A stretch of 64,000 nt of DNA, taken from positions 2,810,501 to 2,874,500 of the forward strand of contig CP131056.1 in the NCBI GenBank assembly GCA_030657355.1. Direction: 5' to 3'. Below are positions 26,392-35,065 of this stretch, in pieces (positions within the stretch are counted from its first letter, which is position 1; each line of letters opens with the position of its first letter). The notes below the pieces were generated by a model that did no database searches, was not told the DNA's origin, and saw nothing but the letters and a program-made list of their open reading frames with translations. This DNA comes from Radicibacter daui. Its GTDB lineage: Bacteria > Pseudomonadota > Alphaproteobacteria > Radicibacterales > Radicibacteraceae. A program made the position numbers and the translations under genes.

Positions 26392-27858
26392 ATGACGACG
26401 TCTATCCGGTTTTTGCTGGGTGAAGAGCCCATGGAGATCAGCAGCGCCGATCCGACGATGACGGTGCTGCAATGGCTGCGCGGCCCCGGCGGGCGCTGCG
26501 GCACGAAGGAAGGCTGCGCCGAAGGTGACTGCGGCGCCTGCACCGTGGTGCTGGGCGAGCCGGGACAGGAAGACGGGACCGTGGCCTACCGCGCCGTCAA
26601 TGCCTGCATCCAGTTTGTGCCGACGCTCGATGGCAAGCAGCTGCTGACGGTGGAAGATCTGCGCGCGCCCTCCGGCGCGCTGCACCCGGCCCAGCAGGCG
26701 ATGGTGGACAAACATGGCAGCCAGTGCGGTTTCTGCACCCCCGGCTTCGTCATGTCGCTCTTCGAGATGTATGAGAAGGCAGACGCCGCGCCGGAAAACC
26801 CGGCCATCGAAGACCAGCTCACCGGCAATCTGTGCCGTTGCACCGGCTACCGGCCGATCATGGATGCGGCACGCGCCATGTATGCCTTGCCGCGCGAGAC
26901 CCGTTTTGCCGCGGCGCAGGGCCGTGTGGCCTCAGCACTCAAGGAACTGAAGCGCACCACCGGTCTTGATTACACCGCCGGGGGCCGGCAGTTCGTCGCA
27001 CCGGTGACGCTGGAAGAGATGGATGGTGCCCTCGCCGCTCACCCCGGCGCCACCCTGCTGGGCGGCGGCACGGATGTCGGCCTGTGGGTTACCAAGCAGC
27101 ACCGGGACCTGAAGACGCTTGTCTACACCGGCGCCTGCGCACCGCTGCATGCCATTACCACGCACAGCGATGGCAGCCTGAGCATCGGCGGCGGCGCCAG
27201 CCTGGCCCGCGCAGCGGAGGTGCTGGGTGCCTATCATCCCTCTCTCGCCATTTTGATGCGGCGCTTTGCTTCCAGCCAGATCCGCAATGCCGGCACACTC
27301 GGCGGCAATGTCGCCAATGGCTCGCCTATCGGCGACAGCATGCCGGCGCTACTGGCGCTGGGTGCCACGGTCACGCTGCGCTCGGCCCGCGGCAGCCGCA
27401 CCCTGCCACTGGCGGCCTTCTATCACGACTATATGAAGAACGACCGCGCCCCGGATGAGTATGTGGCCGCGATTGATGTGCCGCCGCTCGGGGGCCGGGT
27501 TTTTGCCACCTACAAGCTTTCCAAGCGCTTCGATCAGGATATCTCTGCTGTATGCGCCGCATTTGCGCTGACGCTGGAGGAAGGTGTGGTCAAGGAAGCG
27601 CGGCTGGCCTTCGGCGGCATGGCCGGCATTCCCAAACGCGCTGCCGGTGCCGAAGCCGCCCTTAAGGGGCGGGTTTTCGATGCCGACGCGCTCAAGGCGG
27701 CACTTGCTGCACTGGCGGAAGATTTCAGCCCGCTGTCGGACATGCGCGCCAGCGCCGCTTACCGTGCCCTTGCCGCTGCCAATCTGCTGCGCCGCTTCCA
27801 GCTGGAAGCAAGCGGCAGTGTGCCGGCAGCAGAGCTGGAGGTTTATGACTATGCCTGA
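26392..27858 (+). CDS. xdhA: Xanthine dehydrogenase small subunit (2Fe-2S and FAD)
   Basis: A 488-residue protein. The ATG at 26392 is chosen because the ferredoxin domain starts at [10 protein letters not shown]; the TTG at 26344 would add a charged, unrelated leader. The plant-type [2Fe-2S] cluster has Cys42, 47, 50 and 72; the second cluster has Cys112, 115, 148 and 150 (QCGFC and CRCTGYRP). The FAD domain follows ([27 protein letters not shown]), then the CO-dehydrogenase flavoprotein C-terminal domain. It passes electrons from the molybdenum site to NAD+ during hypoxanthine and xanthine oxidation to urate. Its end overlaps xdhB. Confidence 0.95.
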   Translation: MTTSIRFLLGEEPMEISSADPTMTVLQWLRGPGGRCGTKEGCAEGDCGACTVVLGEPGQEDGTVAYRAVNACIQFVPTLDGKQLLTVEDLRAPSGALHPAQQAMVDKHGSQCGFCTPGFVMSLFEMYEKADAAPENPAIEDQLTGNLCRCTGYRPIMDAARAMYALPRETRFAAAQGRVASALKELKRTTGLDYTAGGRQFVAPVTLEEMDGALAAHPGATLLGGGTDVGLWVTKQHRDLKTLVYTGACAPLHAITTHSDGSLSIGGGASLARAAEVLGAYHPSLAILMRRFASSQIRNAGTLGGNVANGSPIGDSMPALLALGATVTLRSARGSRTLPLAAFYHDYMKNDRAPDEYVAAIDVPPLGGRVFATYKLSKRFDQDISAVCAAFALTLEEGVVKEARLAFGGMAGIPKRAAGAEAALKGRVFDADALKAALAALAEDFSPLSDMRASAAYRALAAANLLRRFQLEASGSVPAAELEVYDYA

Positions 27859-30193
27859 TACCAGCCTCAAGACCGCGGCGGTGCCCCAGCCGGCAAAAGG
27901 CCATGCCGGAACAGCCCACGCGCATGACAGCGCCGAGCGCCATGTGAGCGGCAGTGCCGTCTATATCGACGATATCCGCGAGGTTGCCGGCACCCTGCAT
28001 ATCGCCCCGGTGCTTTCCACCCGGGCACATGCCCGCATTCTCTCCGTCGACCTCTCCGGTGCCGAGGCGGTTCCGGGTTTCGTCACCGCCCTTACCCCGG
28101 CGGATGTACCGGGCGTCAATAATTTCGGCGCTGTGAAGCTCGACGATCCGATCATCGCCGAGGATCTGATCGAATTCTGGGGCCAGGTGGTGCTGGCGGT
28201 GGCCGGCGAGACGCTGGAAGCCGCACGCGCTGCCGCCCGGGCGGTGAAGATCACTTACGAGGATCTGGAGCCGATCCTTTCCATCGAGCGGGCGATCGAG
28301 CTCGACGCAACCGTCGCGCCGCCCCTCACCATGAAGTCCGGCGATGCGGCGGCGGCAATGGCGACGGCAAAACACCGGCTCTCCGGCACCTTCAATGTCG
28401 GCGGGCAGGACCATTTTTACCTTGAGGGGCACATCGCCTATGCGGTGCCGCAGGAAGAAGGCGATATGCTCGTCTATTCCTCCACCCAGCACCCGACCGA
28501 GGTTCAGCATCTTGTCTCGCGCTCGCTTGCCATTCCCGATCACGCGGTAACGGTAGAAGTCAGGCGCATGGGCGGCGGTTTTGGCGGCAAGGAAACCCAG
28601 CCGGCACAGATCGCGGCCATTGCCGCCCTCATCGCCCGCAAGACCGGGCGGCCGGCCAAACTGCGCCTCGACCGCGACGAGGACATGATCGCGACCGGCA
28701 AGCGCCACGACTTCCTAATCAAATATGAAGTCGGCTTTGACGATAGCGGGCGCATCGAGGCGCTTGCCATGGATCTGCATGCCCGCGCCGGTTATTCGAG
28801 CGACCTGACCAATGCGGTCGTCGACCGCGCGATGTTCCATGCCGGCAGCTGTTATTACCTGTCCAACGCCCGCATCACCGGCCACCGCAACAAGACCCAT
28901 ACCGTCTCCAACACCGCCTTTCGCGGGTTCGGCGGCCCGCAGGGTTATCTGGCCGGCGAGGAGGTGGTGGACGAGATCGCCCGCTATCTGGGCAAGGAGC
29001 CGCTTGAGGTCCGCAAGGTCAATTTCTACGACCGCGAGGGCGAGCGCACGCGCACCCATTACGGCCAGCCGGTAGAAGATTTCATCCTGCATGAGCTGGT
29101 GCCGGCTCTCGCCGAGCAGGCGGAGTATGACAAGCGCCGGGCAGAAGTGCGCGCCTTCAATGAAAAGAGCCCGGTGCTGAAGAAGGGCCTCTATCTGACA
29201 CCGGTACAGTTCGGCATCAGCTTCACGGCCACGCATTTCAACCAGGCCGGCGCGCTGGTGCATGTCTATTCCGACGGCTCGGTTATGCTGAACCATGGCG
29301 GCACCGAGATGGGCCAGGGGCTCTATCTCAAGGTCGCGCAGGTGGTGGCGCGCGAGTTCGGCATCGATGTCGCGCGGGTCAAGATCACCGCCACCAACAC
29401 CTCCAAGGTGCCCAACACCTCCGCCACCGCAGCATCCTCGGGCTCGGACCTCAATGGCATGGCGGCACAGGATGCGGCCCGCCAGATCAAGGAACGCCTT
29501 GTCGCCTTTGCTGCCGGGAAATATGGCTGCGCGCCGGAAGAGGTGCGGTTTGCCGACAACATGGTCGAAGCGGGCGCTGAGAAGATAAGCTTTGCCGCAC
29601 TTGCCAGGGCGGCCTACATGGCACGCACCCAGCTGAGCGCCGCCGGCTTTTACGCCACACCCAAAATCCACTGGAGCCGGGAGACGGCAAGCGGCCACCC
29701 CTTCTACTACTTCACTTATGGCGCGGCGGTGGCTGAGGTGATCGTGGATACGCTGACGGGCGAATACCGCCTGCTGCGCGCCGACCTGCTGCATGATGTC
29801 GGCCGCAGCCTCAATCCGGCCATCGATATCGGCCAGATCGAAGGCGCCTTTGTGCAAGGCACCGGCTGGCTTACCAGCGAGGAGCTATGGTGGGACAAGG
29901 CCGGGCGCCTGCGCACCCATGCCCCCAGCACCTACAAGATCCCGACGGTGCGCGACATCGCCCGCGATTTCCGCGTGACGCTCTATGAGAACGAGAATGT
30001 CGAGCCGACCATCCACCGCTCCAAGGCGGTGGGAGAGCCGCCCTTCCTGCTCGCCAATGCCGTTTTCTTCGCCCTGAAGGACGCTGTCGGCGCGGCCATC
30101 GGCTACAAGGGCAGCCCGAAGCTGGATGCCCCGGCCACGCCCGAGCAGGTGCTGATGGCGATAGAAGCATTGCGGCAGGCAACCGGACAGTAA
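27845..30193 (+). CDS. xdhB: Xanthine dehydrogenase large molybdopterin subunit
   Basis: About 782 residues, normal for XdhB. ATGs at 27845 and 27851 both fit; the first overlaps the xdhA stop. The molybdenum hydroxylase domains are intact: [12 protein letters not shown] at the start, [14 protein letters not shown], the molybdopterin loop [11 protein letters not shown], the FRGFGGPQG segment with the substrate-binding Arg, and the near-C-terminal [13 protein letters not shown] carrying the catalytic Glu in GEPP. It catalyses purine hydroxylation and needs a sulfurated Mo cofactor, likely supplied by the XdhC and NifS-like proteins encoded about 2.2 kb downstream. An SDR gene follows 73 bases later. 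Confidence 0.95.
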   Translation: MTMPDTSLKTAAVPQPAKGHAGTAHAHDSAERHVSGSAVYIDDIREVAGTLHIAPVLSTRAHARILSVDLSGAEAVPGFVTALTPADVPGVNNFGAVKLDDPIIAEDLIEFWGQVVLAVAGETLEAARAAARAVKITYEDLEPILSIERAIELDATVAPPLTMKSGDAAAAMATAKHRLSGTFNVGGQDHFYLEGHIAYAVPQEEGDMLVYSSTQHPTEVQHLVSRSLAIPDHAVTVEVRRMGGGFGGKETQPAQIAAIAALIARKTGRPAKLRLDRDEDMIATGKRHDFLIKYEVGFDDSGRIEALAMDLHARAGYSSDLTNAVVDRAMFHAGSCYYLSNARITGHRNKTHTVSNTAFRGFGGPQGYLAGEEVVDEIARYLGKEPLEVRKVNFYDREGERTRTHYGQPVEDFILHELVPALAEQAEYDKRRAEVRAFNEKSPVLKKGLYLTPVQFGISFTATHFNQAGALVHVYSDGSVMLNHGGTEMGQGLYLKVAQVVAREFGIDVARVKITATNTSKVPNTSATAASSGSDLNGMAAQDAARQIKERLVAFAAGKYGCAPEEVRFADNMVEAGAEKISFAALARAAYMARTQLSAAGFYATPKIHWSRETASGHPFYYFTYGAAVAEVIVDTLTGEYRLLRADLLHDVGRSLNPAIDIGQIEGAFVQGTGWLTSEELWWDKAGRLRTHAPSTYKIPTVRDIARDFRVTLYENENVEPTIHRSKAVGEPPFLLANAVFFALKDAVGAAIGYKGSPKLDAPATPEQVLMAIEALRQATGQ

Positions 30194-30266
30194 CAGAGCA
30201 TTCCGGGGGCATCGGCGGCGCAACGCCGGGCCCTTTCGGGGAACACCCCATAAAGGGAGGAGCGGC

Positions 30267-31046
30267 ATGCCGGTCGAAAAGCCACTTGCCATCGTCACCG
30301 GTGGCAGTACCGGCATCGGCCGGCAGATCGTGCTGACGCTGGCCGGCGCCGGCTGGGATGTCGCCTTCACCTACAAGGGCGCGGCAGCAGAGGCCGAAGA
30401 GACCGCGCGGACCGCCGAAGTGGCGGGTGCCGGGGTCTGGCAGGCTGAAAGCGATGTCGGCATCGCCGGCGAGGTCAATGACTTCCATGACGGCGTGCTG
30501 GAGAGGTTTGGCCGGGCGGCCGATCTGCTGGTCAACAATGCCGGGGTGCAGACCTGGGCGCCGCTGCTGGAGCTTGCCGAAGAAGACTGGGACCGGGTGA
30601 TCCGTACCAATCTCAAGGGCTGCTTTCTCAATACGCAGGCTGCGGCCCGCCGGCTGGTAGCAGCGAAAAAGGGCGGCGCGATTATCAATATCGGCTCCGG
30701 TAGCAACCGCATCGCCTTCCCGCGCCTTGTCGACTACACCGCCTCCAAGGGCGGTATCGAAATGTTCACCAAGGTGGCGGCGGCAGAACTCGGCGAACAT
30801 GGCATCCGCGTCAACTGCGTGGCGCCGGGCGCCATCGAGATTGAACGCACACGGCTTGAATCGCCGGATTATGCCGAGACCTGGGGCGCTATCACCCCGC
30901 TGCGGCGCGTTGGCCAGCCGCAGGATGTAGCCAGTGCGGTGCTGATGCTGGCCGGGCCTGAGGCGGGCTTCATCACCGGGCAGACCATCATGGTCGATGG
31001 CGGCCTTTTCTGCCTGCCCAACTGGCCCTACCGCCCCGGCCAATAG
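30267..31046 (+). CDS. Short-chain dehydrogenase/reductase (SDR) family oxidoreductase
   Basis: A 259-residue classical SDR. It has the NAD(P)-binding [11 protein letters not shown] near residue 11, [11 protein letters not shown], the catalytic Ser in INIGSGSN, and the YTASKGG motif with catalytic Tyr and Lys. The C-terminal [11 protein letters not shown] and [11 protein letters not shown] are typical of the FabG/glucose-dehydrogenase-like group. Substrate cannot be told. It is co-oriented with xdhB, 73 bases downstream and preceded by AAAGGGAGG, so it may be read with the xanthine dehydrogenase genes, but no purine-linked role is established for it. Confidence 0.9.
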   Translation: MPVEKPLAIVTGGSTGIGRQIVLTLAGAGWDVAFTYKGAAAEAEETARTAEVAGAGVWQAESDVGIAGEVNDFHDGVLERFGRAADLLVNNAGVQTWAPLLELAEEDWDRVIRTNLKGCFLNTQAAARRLVAAKKGGAIINIGSGSNRIAFPRLVDYTASKGGIEMFTKVAAAELGEHGIRVNCVAPGAIEIERTRLESPDYAETWGAITPLRRVGQPQDVASAVLMLAGPEAGFITGQTIMVDGGLFCLPNWPYRPGQ

Positions 31047-31065
31047 ACCGCATGCCCATTATGAC

Positions 31066-31083
31066 GGCAGTTTGACAACTGCC
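31066..31083. promoter_or_regulatory. Inverted repeat and TTGACA box at the head of the DUF1127 leader, copy 1
   Basis: GGCAGTT-TGAC-AACTGCC is a perfect 7-bp palindrome and contains TTGACA (31072-31077), a consensus -35 box. No clear -10 box follows at 17 bases. Its palindromy is kept in copy 2, which suggests an operator or start-site control element. Confidence 0.5.
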
Positions 31084-31181
31084 TATCCCGGCATCATGGC
31101 AGCCATGCACCGCAAGCTTTGCTCTGCGTGCATGGTCCGCTGCAAAAGCCCCATGACTCCTCAAGGCCGAGTTCTGTCACC

Positions 31182-31290
31182 TTCTCCTCGTGAGCGGTTC
31201 ACGCCACCGGCAAGAGCCGGCAGACGTCGAGAACCCCGACTGTATGAACGCCGCGGCGCCCATGTGGACGACGCGCGAAACGAAGGAGAA
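31182..31290 (+). promoter_or_regulatory. Structured 5' leader that can mask the ribosome site, copy 1
   Basis: TTCTCCT at 31182-31188 is exactly complementary to AGGAGAA at 31284-31290, the Shine-Dalgarno region of the DUF1127 gene. Between them is a small hairpin, CCGGCAAGAGCCGG. Pairing would hide the ribosome site. A reading frame from ATG 31151 through the leader ends in the ATGA of the DUF1127 start. Confidence 0.45.
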
Positions 31291-31295
31291 AAGAG

Positions 31296-31517
31296 ATGAG
31301 CAAGGCTGTTGCTTCTCATGGTGTCGAGTTCGGTGTTGCCAACCGTTTCTTCGGCCTCGGCCAGATGGTCCGCAACCAGGTGAACGAGTTCGTCCGCCGC
31401 GCCCAGCTGCGCCGCGAACTGGAAAGCCTGAGCGCCCGTGAAATGTCCGACATGGGCATCTCCCCGGCTGACTTCGGCGCCATCGTCAACGGCTCCTGGC
31501 AGCGCGCTGCCCGCTAA
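31296..31517 (+). CDS. DUF1127 small protein, first paralogue
   Basis: A 73-residue basic protein. The C-terminal half is the DUF1127 domain: RRAQLRRELESLSAREMSDMG followed by ISPADFGAIVNGSW. Such small proteins are abundant in alphaproteobacteria; studied members such as CcaF1 of Rhodobacter bind RNA and are induced by stress. A strong AGGAGAA ribosome site lies seven bases upstream. It is preceded by a long conserved leader of over 200 bases and followed by its own terminator, so it is an independent transcription unit inside the xanthine dehydrogenase region. It is about 89 percent identical to the second copy by my count. Confidence 0.9.
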   Translation: MSKAVASHGVEFGVANRFFGLGQMVRNQVNEFVRRAQLRRELESLSAREMSDMGISPADFGAIVNGSWQRAAR

Positions 31518-31584
31518 GCCTCGGTAAAGACCAGCCGCCCAACGATGAGGCTGGCTGGTCGGCGGACGCCGGACGATGAAAAAC

Positions 31585-31630
31585 AAAGGGCCCCGTGGCG
31601 CTAGCGCAGCGCCGGGGCCCTTTCTTATTT
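31585..31630 (+). terminator. Rho-independent terminator, DUF1127 copy 1
   Basis: AAAGGGCCCC (31585-31594) pairs with GGGGCCCTTT (31614-31623); an inner GGCGC/GCGCC stem extends it. CTTATTT follows. Confidence 0.85.
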
Positions 31631-31752
31631 TGCACCGCAGCGTAAGCCGCCTGGGTTCCTCGACACCTGTGTCAACCTTCCCGTTGCTGTCAGCCAGTGA
31701 CCCTACTGAGCGCAGAAATCCGGGAAAACCGCACCTCGTGCTCATTATGGCA

Positions 31753-31768
31753 GCAGTTTGAAAACTGC
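31753..31768. promoter_or_regulatory. Inverted repeat at the head of the DUF1127 leader, copy 2
   Basis: GCAGTTT-GA-AAACTGC, a perfect 7-bp palindrome with a TTGAAA box, occupies the same place as the copy 1 palindrome. One base differs at the centre (GACA to GAAA), which creates a matching T-A pair and preserves symmetry. Confidence 0.5.
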
Positions 31769-31867
31769 CCATACTGTCAGCATGGCAGCCATGCGCTCCG
31801 AGCTTTGCTCTCCATGCATACTGCACTGCAAAAGCTCCATGACTCCTCATGGCCGAGTTCTGTCACA

Positions 31868-31977
31868 TTCTCCTCGTGAGCGGTTCACGCCACCGGCAAG
31901 GGCCGGCAGACGTCGAGAACCCCGACAGGATGAACGCCGCGGCGCCCGATGTGGACGACGCGCTAATGCAAGGAGAA
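31868..31977 (+). promoter_or_regulatory. Structured 5' leader that can mask the ribosome site, copy 2
   Basis: TTCTCCT (31868-31874) can pair with AGGAGAA (31971-31977), repeating the arrangement of copy 1, again with an inner CCGGCAAGGGCCGG hairpin. Confidence 0.45.
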
Positions 31978-31982
31978 AAGAG

Positions 31983-32204
31983 ATGAGCAAGGCTGTTGCT
32001 TCTCGTGGTGTTGATTTCCCGGTTGCCAACCGTTTCTTCGGCCTCGGCCAGATGGTCCGCAATCAGGTCAACGAATTCACCCGCCGCGCCCAGCTGCGCC
32101 GCGAGCTGGAGAGCCTGAGCGCTCGCGAAATGTCCGACATGGGCATCTCCCCGGCTGACTTCAACGCCATCATCAACGGCACCTGGCAGCGCGCCGGTCG
32201 CTAA
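31983..32204 (+). CDS. DUF1127 small protein, second paralogue
   Basis: A 73-residue near copy of the protein at 31296. The DUF1127 part is almost identical; changes are conservative (for example HGVEFG to RGVDFP at residues 8-13, FGAIVNGSW to FNAIINGTW). The start at 31983 is chosen because it matches copy 1 and has AGGAGAA seven bases upstream. The frame stays open upstream to an ATG at 31758, giving a possible 148-residue form. It has its own leader and terminator, so the two paralogues can be controlled separately. Retention of both intact suggests dosage or different conditions of expression. Confidence 0.9.
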   Translation: MSKAVASRGVDFPVANRFFGLGQMVRNQVNEFTRRAQLRRELESLSAREMSDMGISPADFNAIINGTWQRAGR

Positions 32205-32274
32205 GCCTCACGGGAAGGCCCAGCCACCCGTTGATGAGGATGGCTGGCCGGTGAGTGCAGGATGACGGAAGATC

Positions 32275-32318
32275 AAAGGGCCCCATGGCGCCAGCGCGGC
32301 GCCGGGGCCCTTTCTTGT
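32275..32318 (+). terminator. Rho-independent terminator, DUF1127 copy 2
   Basis: AAAGGGCCCC (32275-32284) pairs with GGGGCCCTTT (32304-32313), followed by CTTGTTT; the same structure as copy 1. Confidence 0.85.
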
Positions 32319-32435
32319 TTCTGCACCCCGGCAGGCTGCTGACGGCCTTTCCGGCATATGGGAGCGGCGCTTGACGCCGCCATCACCGAACGCCGAAACT
32401 CCGCCCGGAAACACCGTCGTCACGTATTTCGGGGC

Positions 32436-33230
32436 TTGTCTATTTTGCGCAGCTGGATCGATTCCCTCGCGGCGCTGCGCAATGCGCGGCAGGCAGCGGT
32501 GCTGGTAACCGTCGCCCGGGTTGCTGGCTCCACCCCGCGAGAGGCCGGTGCCAAGATGGTGTTCGGCCCGGACGGCAAGGCGCATGGCACCATCGGCGGC
32601 GGCCAGCTGGAAAAACGCGCCGAGGCCGAAGCCGCCCGGCTGATTGCCGAAGGCAGCGCCACGCCGGTTTTCATCGATATTCCTCTTGGGCCGGAAATCG
32701 CCCAGTGCTGCGGCGGCCATGTCACGCTGCTGCTGGAGCCCTTCCCCGCCCCGCGCGCCGCGCTGCTGTTGTTCGGCGCCGGCCATGTCGGGCGCGAACT
32801 GGTGGAGGTGCTGGGTGGCCTGCCGGTGCCGGTGCGCTGGATTGACCCCCGCGCGGAGGAATTTCCGCAGAGCCTGCCCGCCAACACCGAAAAAAGCCTG
32901 ACAGATGCCCCGCTTGCCGAAATCGCCGCGGCACCGCCGGGCAGCCTGGTTGCCATCATGACCCATAGCCATGACCTCGACCTTGAGCTGGTGGAAGCGG
33001 CGCTGAAGCGCGAAGACATGCCCTATGTCGGGCTGATCGGCTCGCGCACCAAACGCGCCCGCTTCGAGGCACGTCTCAAGGCGCGCGGCATCGATGAGGT
33101 GGCGCTGGAGCGGCTGGTCTGCCCCATCGGCGCCGGACACAAGACCGGAAAACATCCGCGCGAGATCGCCATTTCCATTGCAGCCGAGCTGCTGGAGCGC
33201 GGCCTGACCGTGGCCGCCAATGCCGGCTGA
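32436..33230 (+). CDS. xdhC: Xanthine dehydrogenase accessory protein XdhC
   Basis: About 264 residues. The start is uncertain: TTG at 32436 or TTG at 32445 (ten bases after GGGG) fit the domain start LRSWIDSLAALR; an in-frame ATG at 32358 would add unlikely residues. The two XdhC/CoxI domains are clear: AVLVTVARVAGSTPREAGAKM with GTIGGGQLE, and QCCGGHVTLLLEPF, then a Rossmann-like FGAGHVGRELVEVL and YVGLIGSRTKRARF, ending CPIGAGHKTGKHPREIAISIAAEL. XdhC binds the molybdenum cofactor and delivers its sulfurated form to XdhB. It overlaps the following cysteine desulfurase gene by 11 bases. Confidence 0.9.
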   Translation: MSILRSWIDSLAALRNARQAAVLVTVARVAGSTPREAGAKMVFGPDGKAHGTIGGGQLEKRAEAEAARLIAEGSATPVFIDIPLGPEIAQCCGGHVTLLLEPFPAPRAALLLFGAGHVGRELVEVLGGLPVPVRWIDPRAEEFPQSLPANTEKSLTDAPLAEIAAAPPGSLVAIMTHSHDLDLELVEAALKREDMPYVGLIGSRTKRARFEARLKARGIDEVALERLVCPIGAGHKTGKHPREIAISIAAELLERGLTVAANAG

Positions 33231-34392
33231 GCCTGAAGCAGGCACCGGTCAGCCGGTCTTTCTCGACCATCAGGCAACCACACCGCTCGACCCGCGGGTG
33301 CTGGACGCCATGCTACCCTTCTTCAAGGACCGTTTCGGCAACCCGCATTCCACCACCAACCGCCCCGGCCTTGCCGCCCGCGCGGCGCTGACAGCGGCAA
33401 GGGCCGAAATCGGAACCCTGATCGGAGTAGCGGGAGAAACCATCCTGCTGACCTCCGGCGGTACCGAGGCCAATAATCAGGCCATCCTCGGCCTGCCCGC
33501 CGCCGCGGGGCGTGACCGCCTCGCCATCAGCGCCTTCGAGCATCCCAGTGTCAGCGAAGCCGCCCGGCGCAGCGGCCTCACAGTCGATATCCTGCCGGTC
33601 ACCGCAGACGGTTTTGTCAATCTGGAGGCCGCAGCCCGGCTGATTGGTCCACGCACACGGCTCGTCAGCGTCATGGCGGCCAATAACGAGATCGGCACGA
33701 TCCAGCCGCTTGCCGGGATTGCCGCCCTCGCGCGCAGCGCCGGCGCGCTGATGCATAGCGATGCCTCGCAGGCGGTTGCCGGCATGGCGCTGGATGCCCC
33801 GGCCCTCGGGCTCGATCTGGTTACGCTCTGCGCCCACAAGATTTACGGGCCTGCCGGTATCGGCGCGCTCTATATCCGCCCGGCACCGCCTCTTGGGCTC
33901 CAGCCCCTTCTGCACGGCGGCAGCCAGCAGGGCGCTTTGCGCCCCGGTACGGTGCCTGTCGCGCTGGCCGCAGGGTTCGGAGAAGCCGCCCGGCTGATGC
34001 GCCTTGAGGGGCCCGGCGAATGGCCCCGCCTTGCGGCGCTGCGCGACCGGCTATTGACGCGTCTTTCCGGTGCCCTTGAGGGAGTGAGCGTCAACGGGGG
34101 CGTAGCTCCGCGCCTGCCCGGCAACCTTAACCTCACCATTGCCGGTATCGACGCCGAAATTCTGCTGCTGGAGCTCATGGACACGGTTTCCGCCTCCACC
34201 GGCTCAGCCTGCGCCGATGCCGCCGGCAAACCGAGCCCCAGCCTCAAGGCCATCGGGCTCGACGCCGCCCGGATCAGCGTCAGCCTGCGCCTCGGCATTG
34301 GCCGCTTTACCCGCGAAGCTGATATCGACCGCGCGGCCGATGCCCTGATCGGCGCCATCAAAAAGCAGCGCAGCCCGCTGGCAACATTATGA
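33220..34392 (+). CDS. Cysteine desulfurase, NifS4-like
   Basis: A 390-residue PLP-dependent class V aminotransferase-fold enzyme. It begins FLDHQATTPLD; the PLP-binding Lys207 is in LCAHKIYGPAGIG and the persulfide-carrying Cys331 is in SASTGSACAD. It shows no IscU or Suf partners. Instead it overlaps xdhC by 11 bases. In Rhodobacter capsulatus, NifS4 transfers sulfur to the molybdenum cofactor held by XdhC, so the same job is likely here: sulfuration for xanthine dehydrogenase rather than general Fe-S assembly. A NUDIX gene follows 13 bases later. Confidence 0.88.
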   Translation: MPAEPEAGTGQPVFLDHQATTPLDPRVLDAMLPFFKDRFGNPHSTTNRPGLAARAALTAARAEIGTLIGVAGETILLTSGGTEANNQAILGLPAAAGRDRLAISAFEHPSVSEAARRSGLTVDILPVTADGFVNLEAAARLIGPRTRLVSVMAANNEIGTIQPLAGIAALARSAGALMHSDASQAVAGMALDAPALGLDLVTLCAHKIYGPAGIGALYIRPAPPLGLQPLLHGGSQQGALRPGTVPVALAAGFGEAARLMRLEGPGEWPRLAALRDRLLTRLSGALEGVSVNGGVAPRLPGNLNLTIAGIDAEILLLELMDTVSASTGSACADAAGKPSPSLKAIGLDAARISVSLRLGIGRFTREADIDRAADALIGAIKKQRSPLATL

Positions 34393-34405
34393 AGGACCCT
34401 GCCCG

Positions 34406-35065
34406 ATGACCAAGAATCACAAGCCATCGGCCGACCGGGTGCGTCATGTGGATCACCACAGCGAAGCGCCGACGCACAATCCCTGGCAAACGCTGGCGGT
34501 ACGGCCGATCTACGCCAACGCCTGGATCCGGGTCAGCGAATATGACGTGATCCGCCCCAACGGTACGCCGGGCCTTTATGGCGTGGTGCATATGCAAAAC
34601 CGCGCCGCCCTTGCCATGCCCATCGACGCCGAGGGCAACACGATGCTGGTAGCGCAATGGCGCTATACGCTGGAGCGGCTGTGCTGGGAGCTGCCCGCCG
34701 GCGGCGCGCCTGTAGGCAAGAACCTGCACGAAGCCGCTTTGCGTGAATTGACCGAAGAAACCGGCCTTGTTGCCGGGAAAAGCGCGCTGCTCAACCGTAC
34801 CACCCTTTCCAACAGCTCGACGGATGGCGCCGGGGAAGCCTGGCTTTGCTGGGATCTTGCAGCCGGAGAGATGGCGCTGGATGAGACGGAGGAATTCAGC
34901 CTATGGCGGTTGCCAGTATGGCAAGCGGTCGGGCTGGCGCTGGACGGCACCATTACCGACACGCTGAGCCAGATGGCCCTTTTGACCTTTGCCGCCCGCC
35001 ATGCCCGCGGCGACCTGCCGGAAGAGGTGATGAAGCTGGTGCCGCCTCAGGAAGCGGCCGAGTAA
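34406..35065 (+). CDS. NUDIX hydrolase, ADP-sugar pyrophosphatase-like
   Basis: A 219-residue protein with an intact NUDIX box at residues 100-122: G-x5-E-x7-REL-x-EE-x-GL, reading GAPVGKNLHEAALRELTEET then GL. The surrounding WELPAGG and LVAQWRYTLERL match ADP-ribose pyrophosphatase-like members that cleave nucleoside diphosphates linked to sugars. The gene follows the NifS-like gene by 13 bases and probably ends that operon. Its last 19 bases overlap the end of a convergent histidine kinase gene. Substrate is inferred from family only. Confidence 0.88.
   Translation: MTKNHKPSADRVRHVDHHSEAPTHNPWQTLAVRPIYANAWIRVSEYDVIRPNGTPGLYGVVHMQNRAALAMPIDAEGNTMLVAQWRYTLERLCWELPAGGAPVGKNLHEAALRELTEETGLVAGKSALLNRTTLSNSSTDGAGEAWLCWDLAAGEMALDETEEFSLWRLPVWQAVGLALDGTITDTLSQMALLTFAARHARGDLPEEVMKLVPPQEAAE

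Larger units (their letters stand above)
31057..31630 (+). repeat. Tandem duplication unit, copy 1 (leader, DUF1127 gene, terminator)
   Basis: This stretch matches 31743-32318 at a constant 686/687-base offset, including non-coding leader, coding sequence and terminator. Divergence is scattered substitutions plus single-base indels, so the duplication is not recent. Confidence 0.9.
31743..32318 (+). repeat. Tandem duplication unit, copy 2 (leader, DUF1127 gene, terminator)
   Basis: Second copy of the unit at 31057-31630. Relative to copy 1, one inserted G near 31948 changes the frame of the leader so that the leader reading frame runs straight into the DUF1127 protein. Confidence 0.9.

Noticed and set aside
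31758-31982. A 75-residue N-terminal extension of the second DUF1127 protein as the main product
   Set aside because: Copy 1 starts at the equivalent of 31983 with a strong ribosome site, and in copy 1 the extension is out of frame; kept only as a finding.
31057-32318. CRISPR or transposon reading of the repeated region
   Set aside because: There are only two long copies, each with a gene and terminator, no short spaced repeats, no terminal inverted repeats and no transposase.
33220-34392. Housekeeping IscS for iron-sulfur clusters
   Set aside because: No iscU, iscA or suf genes are adjacent, and the overlap with xdhC points to molybdenum cofactor sulfuration.
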